Source: Neovahlkampfia damariscottae (Eukaryota > Heterolobosea > Selenaionea > Neovahlkampfiida > Neovahlkampfiidae). From it: a DNA stretch of 64,000 nucleotides. A program made the position numbers and the translations under genes. Location: NCBI GenBank assembly GCA_016618085.1, contig JABLTG010000120.1, positions 1-64,000 on the forward strand, read 5' to 3'. Below are positions 34,643 through 45,015 of the stretch, in pieces. Below the pieces are notes generated by a model. It had not been told where the DNA came from and made no database searches. It saw nothing but the letters and a program-made list of their open reading frames with translations. Position 1 is the first letter of the stretch, and each line of letters opens with the position of its first letter.

Positions 34643-35509
34643 ATGTCAAAGAAAAGAAAACACGTTGAAATTCAATTTGAGTTTGAATCAAAAGAAGAAA
34701 AACTTAAAACATTCAAAGAACAATACAGTCTCATTGAAAAACACAGAGAAAACAAAGATGCTCCTGTGGATTTGTAACTAAAAAAAAACTAAATGTTGAT
34801 CAGACTCGGAGCAAAAGCAACTTCAGATGATTCTTTGAAACCTGAAATTTTTAGGTATCAACTGTTAATTGGAGTTTTGATTTCAAGCCAAACAAAAGAC
34901 GAAGTGAGCTCAGTTGCTCTTCAAAAATTGAGAGATTCAGGATTGACGATTGATGAAATGTTAAAACTTGAAGAAAAGGATATTCAGGGTCTGTTATATC
35001 CTGTTTCCTTTTACAAAAGAAAAGCTGGATATATTTTAATAACTTCCAAAATATTAAAAGACAAATACGGAGGTGATGTACCAAAAACTGAAAAGGAAGT
35101 TTTAAAATTACCTGGAATTGGTCCTAAAATGGTTCCTGTATGTAAGATTTTTGATTTTTTATTCATGAATTTTTAGTTATGAAGAATGCTTGGGGAAAGT
35201 ATCTTTGGAGTTGTTGTTTTAATTTTTTTTTTAAATAGAGTAATTGGAATTGGTGTTGATGGTCATGTACATAGGATATGTAATCGCTTGGCGTGGGTAA
35301 AAACAAGCAAAGCTGAGGAGACAGAAACGAAATTGAAAGATTTTTTACCGAAAGAATATTGGGATGAGTTTGGAACTATGGTGAGTGGATTTGGTCAACA
35401 AATATGTAAACCACAAAATCCATCCTGTGACAAATGCTCTTTGAATCAAATTGTCCATTTTTCGATGAAACAAATAGTCAAACAAAAAAATAAATCTAGT
35501 TCAGAATAA
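34643..35509 (+). CDS. NTH1: Endonuclease III-type DNA glycosylase/AP lyase
   Basis: Four exons (34643-34773, 34804-35141, 35177-35198, 35239-35509); the third is only 22 nt. 253 residues from ATG 34643. Family marks: APVDLLGAKA, LLIGVLISSQTKDEVSSVAL with the catalytic Lys, helix-hairpin-helix LKLPGIGPKM, and GIGVDGHVHRICNRLAW with the catalytic Asp. The iron-sulfur loop has C-x6-C-x2-C (CKPQNPSCDKC), but the fourth Cys is missing in this frame. One extra T at the homopolymer near 35449 would give NQICPFF. Excises oxidised pyrimidines in base-excision repair. Confidence 0.9.
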
Positions 35510-35511
35510 AT

Positions 35512-36796
35512 TCAGTTTTTGAATGTAAAATTTAAATCTTTCAATTTTTGAATTTCAAGATTCATTTTAAAGTGTTTCTTCTTCACATTTCGTTGTAGAA
35601 TTTCTTCAAAGCACTTTTGATTGTCTATATTTTAACATATGAGAATCTTTCATTGATCTTACCACTGATGATTGCTTGCAAATAAATGTTCTCTTGAAGC
35701 ATATTTGTTATTAATTCTTCATATTCTTTCTCAAAAAATGAATCTATAAAAGTAAGAAAACAGTTCAATATTTTTACATCCAAAATTCAAAGTTGTAAGA
35801 AATTTGTTTTTTTTTAAACTATCAGTTAATTGCTTCATCTTTGTGTCTAAGATGAATACTTCATTTAATCTAATAGTTTTAAGTGATGAATTAACAGATA
35901 ATCCATCACATAAATTTTGAAAAGATTTCGAGTCTCCACCATAGATCTCGTTGTTATGTAAATCTAAATATGTAAGTGATTTATTTTCTTTCAAGTAACG
36001 AATAACATCTTTTCCATACGATTTGGTGAAATGTTTGAAGCACTGATTGCTGCCAAGATTCAAAGTGTGAATGTTTGATTCAACGATCCCATCCATCAAA
36101 AAAATGAAACCAGCATTGGTAAGAGAATTTTCTTAGTTTTTTAAGTGTCATATTTTATTTACTTGAAAGGTCTAAGAATCTCAAAGTAATATTCTTCTTT
36201 AATCCTTTTTGAATTGTTTTTACACTATTTGATGTGAAGTTTATACCTTTAAAAATAATTAAAATTCTGCTTTATAATACAAGATAAGTAAAACTGTTCT
36301 ATTGAATGATTATTTTCAATTATTTCGGATATCATTGCAGCAGATTGTTTGTGACCCAATTCATTGTCTAAAATCATTTGTCAATTATAAAATTTTCTTT
36401 ACGAGACAAATCAACACATTTTAGAGAATTATGTGTTTTAATTGAAATATATAAATCATTTAAACCAATTTTATCAATTGAATTTTCTTTTTCATCGATA
36501 AAAAAAAAAAAAAAATATTACCACAAAAATTGAAAGACAACAATGAGTTTTGTTGCTCAATAATCTTTGAAATAAATACACATTGTTCATTTTCAAGCCA
36601 GCATTCTAGATTGTTAAAAAAACATAAAAATACCAAAAAAATCCAGTGATGAGATTTTTTGATTTTTCAGTACATCTATCAAAGTGGAAAGCTCTTTATC
36701 TTTCACAGCAGGTGTACCATAAGATTTTTCTACGTTTAAAATCAAATCACCAGAAGAGTTGATTTCAATTCTTTTCTTAAATTCTTGTTTCTCCAG
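35512..36796 (-). CDS. Second LRR protein; exons match repeats; start appears to be CTG
   Basis: Eight exons (36634-36796, 36522-36605, 36403-36486, 36281-36367, 36162-36246, 35778-36130, 35663-35743, 35512-35624) close exactly to 349 residues. The frame has no ATG upstream; it opens after a stop and reaches CTG GAG AAA CAA at 36796, 24 nt after a CCAATCA, where other genes place ATG. Repeats include KCVDLSHNELG, RFLDLSKNSLTN, YLDLHNNEIYG and TLNLGSNQC. Internal exons are 84-87 nt, about one 28-residue LRR each, and the introns are again phase 1 before the repeat Asn. Relative of the LRR gene at 5.1 kb. Confidence 0.8.
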
Positions 36797-36950
36797 TTTG
36801 GTTGGTGGGTTGTTTGGTTTTGATTGGATGCCTCAATTGCATGAATAGAAAATAAAAATATTCGTTGCAATATTCTATTTCTTCATTTTTCTTTTTAACC
36901 TAAATAATTTTGTCCAATGAACATCAAATTTTTCTTCCAGTTGTCAGGAA

Positions 36951-37698
36951 ATGGGTCAATTCATCCTCTATGGCAAAAAACGTAATTTCTCTTATATTAA
37001 CAATTTAGCTTCACAATATAATCACACTGATATTCCACAAGAAAATAAAAAAAAAAGAAAAAAGAAAATTATTATTTTTGGTGACAAAGGAGTTGGAAAA
37101 TCGTCTTTAATCGAAATGTAAAGATAAATTAAACTAACTTCATTATTCAGGTACTGTTATGGAACTATGACTCAAAGATATATAATTACTTGCGACTTTC
37201 CAAGAAAAAAAATAATGATTAACAATGATGAAATTGAACTCGAATTTTGGGATCCATCAGGTCAAGATAGATATATACCTACAATGTTTCCAGGGTATTT
37301 TCGATCATCAAACTCTGTAATTTTTATTTTTGACATCACAAAAGAAAAATCTTTTGATAAAATTCGTCTTTGTCATGATACAATTGAAAAGAACATGGAA
37401 TTGTATGATGAACCAGGTTATATTGATAAAATATTGGTCGGAAATAAAATTGACTTGGAAGAAGAAAGGGAAATCTCAACAGAAACAGCAAAGGTTTGAA
37501 AAATTGAAAATTCATATTTCAAAGAGATTAGGGAACTCTTTGGGAATGCATTATGTGGAAACAAGTGTTTTGAAGAATTCCAATATTGATGAAGTTTTTG
37601 TTAAATTGTTTCAAGAGTTCCAGTCAGAAGTTGAACATTTTTATCTGATGGATAATGTAAAAATGAAGTTGTTATCATTGAAATTCTTTTTTGAATGA
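36951..37698 (+). CDS. Ras-superfamily small GTPase
   Basis: Three exons (36951-37117, 37151-37493, 37525-37698) give 227 residues from ATG 36951. A ~40-residue extension precedes the G domain: P-loop FGDKGVGKSSLIE, switch-II DPSGQDRY, VGNKIDLEEE (G4) and ETSV (G5). Switch II has DPSG instead of DTAG. The C-terminus lacks a CaaX or Cys prenylation motif, so membrane binding, if any, may rest on the N-terminal MGQ glycine. A Rab/Rheb-like regulator of unknown pathway. CCAAT is about 32 nt upstream. Confidence 0.85.
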
Positions 37699-37753
37699 AC
37701 AAAAGGGTTCTTCTTAAAATGGAAAAAGGAATTGCTGAAAACAAATCACAGTT

Positions 37754-38127
37754 TTATTTTTTAGTTTTCTTTCTGAATTCTTTTATTTCTTCAATTGTCT
37801 TATCCATTTCACTATTAAAATAAGCAACTTTTTCATCAACTTGTTCGTCTGAAATGTCAAGAGAAAGTTGTTCCATTTGTAACAACATGTCTTCTACAGT
37901 AACCTCTTATTTTTTAAATATTAAAACAATAACAACTCACTTCCGTCTTGGTTCATATCCATCATGGCATGAATTTGTTTTGAATCTTCCTCAGGATTTG
38001 GTAAGTATCCATAACAGATTTTAATTTCTTCATAACTTACTTCTCCATCTTTATTTATATCATAAGCATCAAAAAGTTCTTCAATTTTTGGTTTAATTTT
38101 TTCAACAAACTTTTTGTTCACACTCAT
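37754..38127 (-). CDS. Small EF-hand protein
   Basis: Two exons (37941-38127, 37754-37905; intron 35 nt) give 112 residues from ATG 38127. Two adjacent EF loops are present: DINKDGEVSYEE and DMNQDGKVTVED, the second created by splicing across the intron. A helical Lys/Glu-rich tail follows. A calmodulin-like single-lobe calcium sensor. Confidence 0.85.
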
Positions 38128-38398
38128 CACGGATTTCAGGATTTTTTGAATTGTCCAATGAATTCAAAAATTGGATTTTTTCTTTTTTTCGTAGAGTTCA
38201 TCGTAGAGCAATGATACAGCAATAAAGGTACTGTTGATTATACTATTGCATAGTATTGTATCTTCATCCAATTCATTGGATGCCATTTTCATTTGCTTTT
38301 TGTTTCCATAAGGTTTAAAAATAGTTTTTTACTTTAAAAATTAATAACGGTTTTGATTCTTTTTTTTGTTCCACCAATCATTTCATTTTTTAAAAACA

Positions 38399-39700
38399 AT
38401 GGAAAGAAACAAAGACGAGAATTACTATGGCGACTTTACGGCCAAAAGTTTATTCACTATTCCAACAAAAAAGCATTCAAGAAGTAGAAGTCAAATTATA
38501 ACAAGACCAAGTTCAAATATGCAAAGAAAAAGAAGTTCAACTGAAATGCGACTTCAAAACGGAAGTTTAACAGAAGAACAGGAATCACCAAAATCAGAAC
38601 AAGAAGAAGAAATTTCACCACGTTCTGATGGTGGTTATTTTTCATCAGGAAGTTTGAAAGAGATTCATCAAAAATTTCTTCAACGAGTTGGCACTATAAA
38701 CTTAGAAGAACAACAATTAGATGTAAAATTACCAAATTCTATCAAAATTAATTCAAAAAACAATCCAGAGTTGAAAATAGCAATTTGTACCTTCAATGTT
38801 GCTGAAGCTTATTCGGATACAATTGGACCATGGATTGCATCTCATAAAGCTGATATTTATGCAATTGGTTTACAGGAAATTGACATGTCACCAAAAGCTT
38901 TTGTTAAAAAATCACAAGCAATTGAAAATTGGGATGAACATTTCAAGAAATCATTTGAATTTCAAAACTTCAAAGATTATAAAAAAGTAGTTTCTGAACA
39001 GTTTGTAGGAATGTATCATTGTATTTTTATACATAAAGATCATTACAAATTTTTATCAAACGGTTATTGGTCAAAAATTGGTCTTGGAGTTTTAGGTTTT
39101 GGGAACAAGGTAAAATATATTTTTTTGTTTTAAATATTTAAATAGGGTTGTATTGCATATAGGTTCAATTTATACCACCATTCTTTTTGTTTTATCAATT
39201 CACATTTTGTTAGCTCTAAATCAAAAGTGAATGAAAGAAATCAAAATCATGATGACATTTTAACAGATGATGTATTTTCAAACTTGAATTATCGACCATT
39301 ATTACATGATTTTTTATTCTTTTACGGCGATTTAAATTATCGTGTCAATTTATCGCGTGATGACGTCTTCAAAAACATGAAAGAAGGGAATATCAAAAAT
39401 TTATTAAAAAAAGATCAATTAAACATTGAAAAAGAAAAGAAAAAGATTTTTAATGGATTTCAAGAAGGAGAGATCACTTTTCTACCAACTTTTAAATTCA
39501 ACAAAAATAGTGGAAAATATGATTCAAGTAAAAAACAGAGAGTACCTTCATACTGTGATAGAATTTTGGTGAAAAGTAAAGAGAAAGGAAGTGTTGAAAT
39601 AGAGTCTTATGAATCAAAAAAAGATGAATTTACTTCAGATCACCGTCCAGTTCTATCTTTGATGAAAGTTGAATTGAATTTTTATTTCAAAAGTAAATGA
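38399..39700 (+). CDS. Inositol-polyphosphate 5-phosphatase, paralogue 2
   Basis: Two exons (38399-39109, 39146-39700) with a 36-nt phase-0 intron after GNK, exactly where paralogue 1 has its intron. 421 residues from ATG 38399. Ser/Arg-rich N-terminus, then IPPc motifs CTFNVAEA, GLQEIDMSP, YGDLNYRVN, PSYCDRILV and TSDHRPVL. CCAATCA is 21 nt upstream. Tandem with paralogue 3 immediately downstream, indicating local duplication. Confidence 0.9.
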
Positions 39701-39889
39701 ATCCTTTGAATCAAGCAACAATGAAAAGATTGTCCAAAATTGACAAAAGTTTTTCTTATAATTAAAATGGTAGATTTATGATTGCCATTTTTGAAACGGT
39801 AGAATTTCTATCACCAAATTTGGTGTTAAATGAACTGTTGTTTCGATTTGGTTGGTCAAATTGGTAAATAAAACTAAACCGACAAGAAA

Positions 39890-41170
39890 ATGCAAATCAA
39901 ACGTACAAGCAAGAAGAAAAATTTATGTACTATTGATTCAAAGTTTACATTTGGGGCACCTACGTCTGTATCACCTTCAACATCAAGTTTTGATTTTGAC
40001 AGTTTACCAAAGCAAGAAACACGGTCAAAGAGTATTGACCATATTAAAACTGGATTCAAAAACGAACTCCACCACCATGAAAAGAGAGGATCTATCCCTG
40101 AAACTGCTCAAACTCTTCTGGATATTCTCCGTGATTACTCAGAGTTGGAAGATGACAACATTGGTTCTCCAAACACAATAAAATGGAATCATAAGATGTT
40201 ACTTCACAGATCAGGATCCATTTCTTTGGAAAAGCAATCACTCAGCACAAAGTTGGACAATTTTTCTTCTGTAGTCAATTCAAACAACAACAAAGAACTT
40301 TCAGTTGTTATATGTACATTTAATGTTGCAGAAGGAACCTCTGAGTCAATAGGACCTTGGGTTGCTTCCCATGATGCTGATATTTACGCAATTGGTCTTC
40401 AAGAAGTGGACATGTCAGCAAAAGCTTTTATATCTTCAACTACAATAAAAAATTGGGATGATCATTTTACAAAGTCATTTGAATCACAATACTTTAAAGG
40501 ATATAAAAAAGTTGCTTCTGAACAATTTGTTGGTATGTATCATGCTATTTACATCCATAAAGAACATTACAAAAATTTATCAAATGTTTATTGGTCAAAA
40601 TTAGGAGTTGGTGCATTAGGAATGGGAAATAAAGGAGCTATTGGATTCAGATTTGATTTACATAGTCTCTCGTTTTGTTTTATTAACTCACATTTTGTTT
40701 GTTCACAATCAAAAGTGTTAGAACGAAATCAAAATTATGAACAGATTTTGAATGATGATTTATTTTCAAATTTAAATTTTAAACCTACAGGACATGATTA
40801 TTTATTCTTTTTTGGTGATTTTAATTATCGAATTAATTTGAATCGACATCAAACTTTCAAAAATATTGAAGATGGAAATATTAAAAATTTATTAAAGAAT
40901 GATCAATTAAACATTGAAAAAGAAAAAAAAAAAATATTTATTGGATTTGAAGAGGGAGTGATAAAATTCCCACCAACTTATAAATTTAATAAAAACAGCA
41001 AAGAATATGATACCAGTAAAAAACAGAGAATACCTTCCTATTGTGATAGAATTTTGGTGAGATCAATCCATAGGAAAGTTGATATTTCATCTTATAAAGC
41101 AAAAATGAATGAATTAACTTCAGATCATCGTCCAGTTTTAGCTTTAATGAAACTCAATTCAAATTTATAA
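39890..41170 (+). CDS. Inositol-polyphosphate 5-phosphatase, paralogue 3 (intronless)
   Basis: Single exon, 426 residues from ATG 39890. IPPc motifs CTFNVAEGTSES, GLQEVDMSAK, FGDFNYRIN, PSYCDRILV and TSDHRPVL are intact. At the site where the other two copies carry an intron after GNK, this copy runs on as MGNKGAIGFRFDL. It is closest to paralogue 2 (shared FVGMYH, NIKNLLK, DQLNIEKEKKKIF). Likely acts on phosphoinositide or soluble inositol phosphate. Confidence 0.9.
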   Translation: MQIKRTSKKKNLCTIDSKFTFGAPTSVSPSTSSFDFDSLPKQETRSKSIDHIKTGFKNELHHHEKRGSIPETAQTLLDILRDYSELEDDNIGSPNTIKWNHKMLLHRSGSISLEKQSLSTKLDNFSSVVNSNNNKELSVVICTFNVAEGTSESIGPWVASHDADIYAIGLQEVDMSAKAFISSTTIKNWDDHFTKSFESQYFKGYKKVASEQFVGMYHAIYIHKEHYKNLSNVYWSKLGVGALGMGNKGAIGFRFDLHSLSFCFINSHFVCSQSKVLERNQNYEQILNDDLFSNLNFKPTGHDYLFFFGDFNYRINLNRHQTFKNIEDGNIKNLLKNDQLNIEKEKKKIFIGFEEGVIKFPPTYKFNKNSKEYDTSKKQRIPSYCDRILVRSIHRKVDISSYKAKMNELTSDHRPVLALMKLNSNL

Positions 41171-41253
41171 ATTTTTCATTTTCTACAAGTTGCAAGTCAA
41201 GTTAGATGACCAATCACCTCATTTTTCAATTCTAATTGGTCAAAGAATCAGTC

Positions 41254-42165
41254 ATGTTTAAACTGTTAATTTTCTGTTTACTCTTTGCTCTTTATTTCTC
41301 AGTACCACAAACATGTATTGATGGAGGTGTTGTAACACTTGAAGAAGAACAAGATTTAGGTTTCAGTTTCAGATCTTCTTTTAGAAAATTTGCTTCAAAA
41401 ATAAAAAAAGTTGTGTCACATAAAACCTCTAAAAAACGTCCTCAACCACACAATAAACAACACATACAAAGAAACAAAAAAAAATCTTCAAAGAAAACAC
41501 CACCACCACCTAGAAAAAGAAACAACAAAAAAAATAACACACAAAAGGAACATTCAAGCCCAAAATCAAAATACAAATGTGATCCAAAAACAACATGTCG
41601 TTATAACTGCCGTTGTGGGGGTCAAGCTATCTATTTGAATTTGTTCACTTGGTCATCTTGGAATTCTCCTCAAGTCAAATCTACTTGGAACTCACTTTGT
41701 TCAGGAAAACAATCAGCTCATGAATACATTGACCAACTTAAAAGAGACCCAAGTTTTTCTAATTTATCATGGCTCAAAAGTTTAGCTCCTGTTTTCAAAT
41801 ATGTCATTGATAGATATGAAAGATTATGTAGAGGCGGAAAACCATTGTCACCAGAAGATTATCAGAAATTGTATCAATATTTCATGCAAAACGCCCGTTC
41901 TAAAGTCAAAAGAAGTGTTACAAGACAACATGGAGAATCAGATGATTTTGGACCTGCTTTTGAGTTTCAACTTGATGAACATTTGATGAGAGTTTTCACA
42001 GCACTTTTACAAAAATTAAGAAGTCATAACTTTGAACATTGTGATTGTAAAACATTCTTTAGAGCACTTGGATACAACACAAAACATCCTCAATATCAAG
42101 GATTAGAAAGAGCTTGCAGAAAGAAATGTTCAGCCAATACTTTGACTTTAGAATTTGAAAATTAA
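41254..42165 (+). CDS. Secreted Cys-containing orphan with Lys/Pro-rich linker
   Basis: Intronless, 303 residues from ATG 41254, which is followed directly by a signal peptide (FKLLIFCLLFALYFSVP). Residues ~40-110 are a strongly basic Lys/His/Pro linker (KKTPPPPRKRNNKK). The remaining ~190 residues form a helical domain with about ten Cys, including CRYNCRCGG, CDCKTFF and CRKKC near the end, which suggests disulfides. No family recognised. It may be an exported or granule protein. ATTGG is 14 nt upstream. Confidence 0.7.
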   Translation: MFKLLIFCLLFALYFSVPQTCIDGGVVTLEEEQDLGFSFRSSFRKFASKIKKVVSHKTSKKRPQPHNKQHIQRNKKKSSKKTPPPPRKRNNKKNNTQKEHSSPKSKYKCDPKTTCRYNCRCGGQAIYLNLFTWSSWNSPQVKSTWNSLCSGKQSAHEYIDQLKRDPSFSNLSWLKSLAPVFKYVIDRYERLCRGGKPLSPEDYQKLYQYFMQNARSKVKRSVTRQHGESDDFGPAFEFQLDEHLMRVFTALLQKLRSHNFEHCDCKTFFRALGYNTKHPQYQGLERACRKKCSANTLTLEFEN

Positions 42166-42169
42166 ATTT

Positions 42170-42544
42170 TTAATCATTTTTCAATAATGTTATTTCTTCT
42201 TCTTTTGGTGGTTGATTTGTGTTGGATTTGTTTTCTTTTGGTACAAATAAGTTAATTTGTTTTGAGTCTTTTCCTAAAACATCAATGTATTTATTTCGTT
42301 GTTCAACTCCTATATTGAAATTATCCAGGTTTGAATTAGTTGGTATTGGTGGTGGTGCTGTTTTCTCTGATAATTGTTGGATTTCTTGTGGAATTCCATT
42401 GATTATTTTTTTCCATTGTTTTGTATCATGGTCATAAGTAAAGGAGTCATTTAGAGGTTTTATTTTTTGGAATTGGTCTATTTCTTCAGCTGTTTCACAA
42501 CCACAAACTTTTGTCAACTTCAATATCAACTGTTGAAAATTCAT
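42170..42544 (-). CDS. Small acidic/proline-containing protein, family unknown
   Basis: Intronless, 124 residues from ATG 42544, with ATTGG 3 nt before it. The middle segment DSFTYDHDTKQWKKIINGIP followed by EIQQL faintly recalls a CRIB/PBD GTPase-binding motif, and a PPPIP stretch follows, but the His and Pro spacing of CRIB is not met. The C-terminus is polar. Real gene is likely from its promoter position and the 4-nt spacing to the convergent neighbour. Confidence 0.55.
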   Translation of the reverse strand: MNFQQLILKLTKVCGCETAEEIDQFQKIKPLNDSFTYDHDTKQWKKIINGIPQEIQQLSEKTAPPPIPTNSNLDNFNIGVEQRNKYIDVLGKDSKQINLFVPKENKSNTNQPPKEEEITLLKND

Positions 42545-42602
42545 TTCATTGGACAATAAAAATAAAAACTCAACGTTTACAATTAAATTTTTTACTTTAC
42601 AA

Positions 42603-43580
42603 TTATTCAATTTGAAATGTGAAAAATTTGTTGGAAATTGTTCTGTCAACTTCTCCACCATAGAAATAGATTAACTGTTCAAAATAAATTGATGTGTGAT
42701 TTGACAAAGTGATATTTGATTTTTTGGTGATTTCATCACATTTAATTTTTGTATTTTCATCAAATAAGGTGATAATATGAGAATCTTTCAAAAAAATATC
42801 TTTCCCATTTTTGAAATAATTCCCACCATAAATCAACATTTGATTGGAATTGATGACGGTGCACGAATGTCTATTTCGAGGTGATATTGAATTGATAACA
42901 ATCTTGAGCCACTTTTTATCCAATAAATTCAATATGTTTAAGTCATTAAAATAGAATTCTCCTCTATTTTTCATGTAGAATCCTCCAAAGACTATCAATG
43001 AATCCTTCATGATTTTTGAAGAATGCCATGATCTTCCTTCTGGTACATCATCATATGTAGAAACTAATTTCCATTTATTTGTTTCAAAATTATACTCATG
43101 CAAGTCATTGAAGAATGTTCTTCTGGAAGGCTTTGAATCAAATAAAGTTAAGTGACCACCAAAAATCAACATGGTATTTTTGTAAATATTAGATGTATGT
43201 GCATGTCTTGGTTTTGGTAAATCATCACAATTCATGTTCTCCCATTCAAGTTTTTCTAAGTCAAATTTGTAAAATCCTTTCGAATATCCTTTGTATCCAG
43301 AACCTCCAAAAATAAAAAAACAATTTTTATACACGGAACAAGAGTGATTATGTAAAGGCTCTGGTGAATTTTTTGATTCAATTTCTTTCCAAATATTTTT
43401 TTCTGGAGAGAACACAAAAAGTGAATTTGAATAGCTTCTTTTTTCATTTGATTTATTTGGAATTCTTCCTCCAAATAGATAAAAATTCTTTTTGTATTCA
43501 ATAAAAGTGTGTCCTTGAACTTTAATCGGTCCACTGTGCAATTCTTTTCTCATCAAAATTGAGGAATTTTGATTGGACAT
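42603..43580 (-). CDS. Kelch-repeat protein
   Basis: Intronless, up to 325 residues. ATG 43580 overlaps a CCAATCA (the second to fourth codons), so the next ATG, at 43553, may be the true start. At least five Kelch blades are visible from FYLFGGRIP, FFIFGGSGYKG, MLIFGGHLT, LIVFGGFYMK, MLIYGGNYFK to IYFYGGEVD, with RH-type spacers (PKPRHAHTS, PRNRHSCTV). A six-bladed propeller with no other domain; a protein-interaction module. Confidence 0.85.
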   Translation of the reverse strand: MSNQNSSILMRKELHSGPIKVQGHTFIEYKKNFYLFGGRIPNKSNEKRSYSNSLFVFSPEKNIWKEIESKNSPEPLHNHSCSVYKNCFFIFGGSGYKGYSKGFYKFDLEKLEWENMNCDDLPKPRHAHTSNIYKNTMLIFGGHLTLFDSKPSRRTFFNDLHEYNFETNKWKLVSTYDDVPEGRSWHSSKIMKDSLIVFGGFYMKNRGEFYFNDLNILNLLDKKWLKIVINSISPRNRHSCTVINSNQMLIYGGNYFKNGKDIFLKDSHIITLFDENTKIKCDEITKKSNITLSNHTSIYFEQLIYFYGGEVDRTISNKFFTFQIE

Positions 43581-43727
43581 GAAAACTCTCACCGATTTAA
43601 AAATATTAATTCTCCAATCTACGTTTGATTTCCAATTTTTGATTTTTTTCTAGCACAATTAAAAAGAACATACTTCTGAAACTGACCAATAATTTTCTTT
43701 TCCTCTCACATTTTTTCATCACACTTG

Positions 43728-44435
43728 ATGACAAAGAAGAAAATATTTTTTTTTTTATTTCAACAAGTGGATGACATTGAATTCCAACCACTGAATAATT
43801 TTAATAAAATCGCAAAAAAAGGTTTAAACTCAATTGTAAAATTTAGAAAAACAAAAAATCATTTGGTGGAAGAATATCTGCAAGTTTTTGGCATTTCAGA
43901 ACCTAAAGAAGTCTGGAATTTCCATAAAGACATGAAAATTTCTGTTGTATCAAATTCAAATTCAGAGGAATTGAGACTTGTACATTTAAAAAAATTTACG
44001 ACTTCAACCTATAAAACATCAGAAGAAATCTATTCAATCATTGAACAAAATGATTCAGATCTTTTAGTATTTCAAGTGAACTGCCTTGAATCAAATGAAA
44101 TACTTGAGAAGTTCAATGAAGTTTTTGGAAAAATAAAAGAAAATGTTTGGATGAATATTTTGATGACCTTTAAGAATGAAATCGATGTTCCTCATAAAAA
44201 ATTTGAATTTGAGCAATCATTCATGAGAAAAAACGGAAAATTGATTGAAAATTTATCACAAAAAAAAATTGGAATTCATTGTAGTTATTTTGGTGATTTA
44301 ACAAGAGTTGATAGCAATGAAATATTTGATATAAAGAGTATTGTGGAGAACAATGGAAATGGAACTTTACTTGTCGATCATTTATTAATAGAATTATCTT
44401 TTCGACTTGATTTTAAAGCAAAATATGGAGCTTGA
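43728..44435 (+). CDS. Conserved-looking protein of unknown function
   Basis: Intronless, 235 residues from ATG 43728, with CCAAT about 40 nt upstream. Mostly mixed alpha/beta with LLVFQVNCLE and VWMNILMTFKNEID resembling buried strands of a Rossmann or GTPase-like fold, but no P-loop or other motif is present. The first codons (KKKIFFFLFQQ) come from an A/T homopolymer stretch, so the exact start is uncertain. Not recognised. Confidence 0.55.
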   Translation: MTKKKIFFFLFQQVDDIEFQPLNNFNKIAKKGLNSIVKFRKTKNHLVEEYLQVFGISEPKEVWNFHKDMKISVVSNSNSEELRLVHLKKFTTSTYKTSEEIYSIIEQNDSDLLVFQVNCLESNEILEKFNEVFGKIKENVWMNILMTFKNEIDVPHKKFEFEQSFMRKNGKLIENLSQKKIGIHCSYFGDLTRVDSNEIFDIKSIVENNGNGTLLVDHLLIELSFRLDFKAKYGA

Positions 44436-45015
44436 TTTAAATGTTTATTAAATAAAATAATTCATTCTGAACAATGAAAAATAGGAAACTTGATTTGCCT
44501 TCAATCCTTCACTATAAAATTCCTTTTGTGAATAATTTGTGGTGTTAAATTGAAAATGATATATTGTTTTAAAAGACCCTTTTTTGGTTGTAATTTCATT
44601 TGAAGTGAATTCTAATTGTACAAGAACATAAATGAGCATAAATAATTTTTCTGCTTATTTTTTTTTCACAACACATTGAGGAAAACTATTAATCCCTAGC
44701 CATCCTTGATTTTTTTGTCAATTTTTTTTTTTTACCTGATGAACCATATTTTTCAATTACTTATATGAAATATTGTTATTTCGTAATTCAACAACTTTGT
44801 GCATGTTTTTGAGCAACAACAATTCTTTGTCCACTCAAAGGACAAAATAAAGTCATCTAAAATTTGGTCATTGACCAACTACTAACAACTGTTCAAAACA
44901 TTTTTTACTGAAAATAATTCCATTGTTTTTTCTGGTCAAAATTTGTAAATGGTTCTAAATCAATTTCATTGGATAAATCTTCCTCAGTAGAAAAAAAAAA
45001 CGGTTGTTAAACATC
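44436..45015. other. Intergenic stretch; one weak 63-codon frame
   Basis: The 580 nt between the unknown gene and the TRAP-like gene hold an ATG-initiated reverse frame at 44448-44639 (QLEFTSNEITTKKG, IYHFQFNTTNYSQKE). It could be an exon of a small gene, but no convincing first exon or promoter was found. The rest is A/T homopolymer. ATTGG occurs near 44971, about 40 nt before the next gene. Confidence 0.3.

Noticed and set aside
41411-41638. Forward frame rich in Lys, His and Asn
   Set aside because: Shadow of the basic linker of the secreted orphan.
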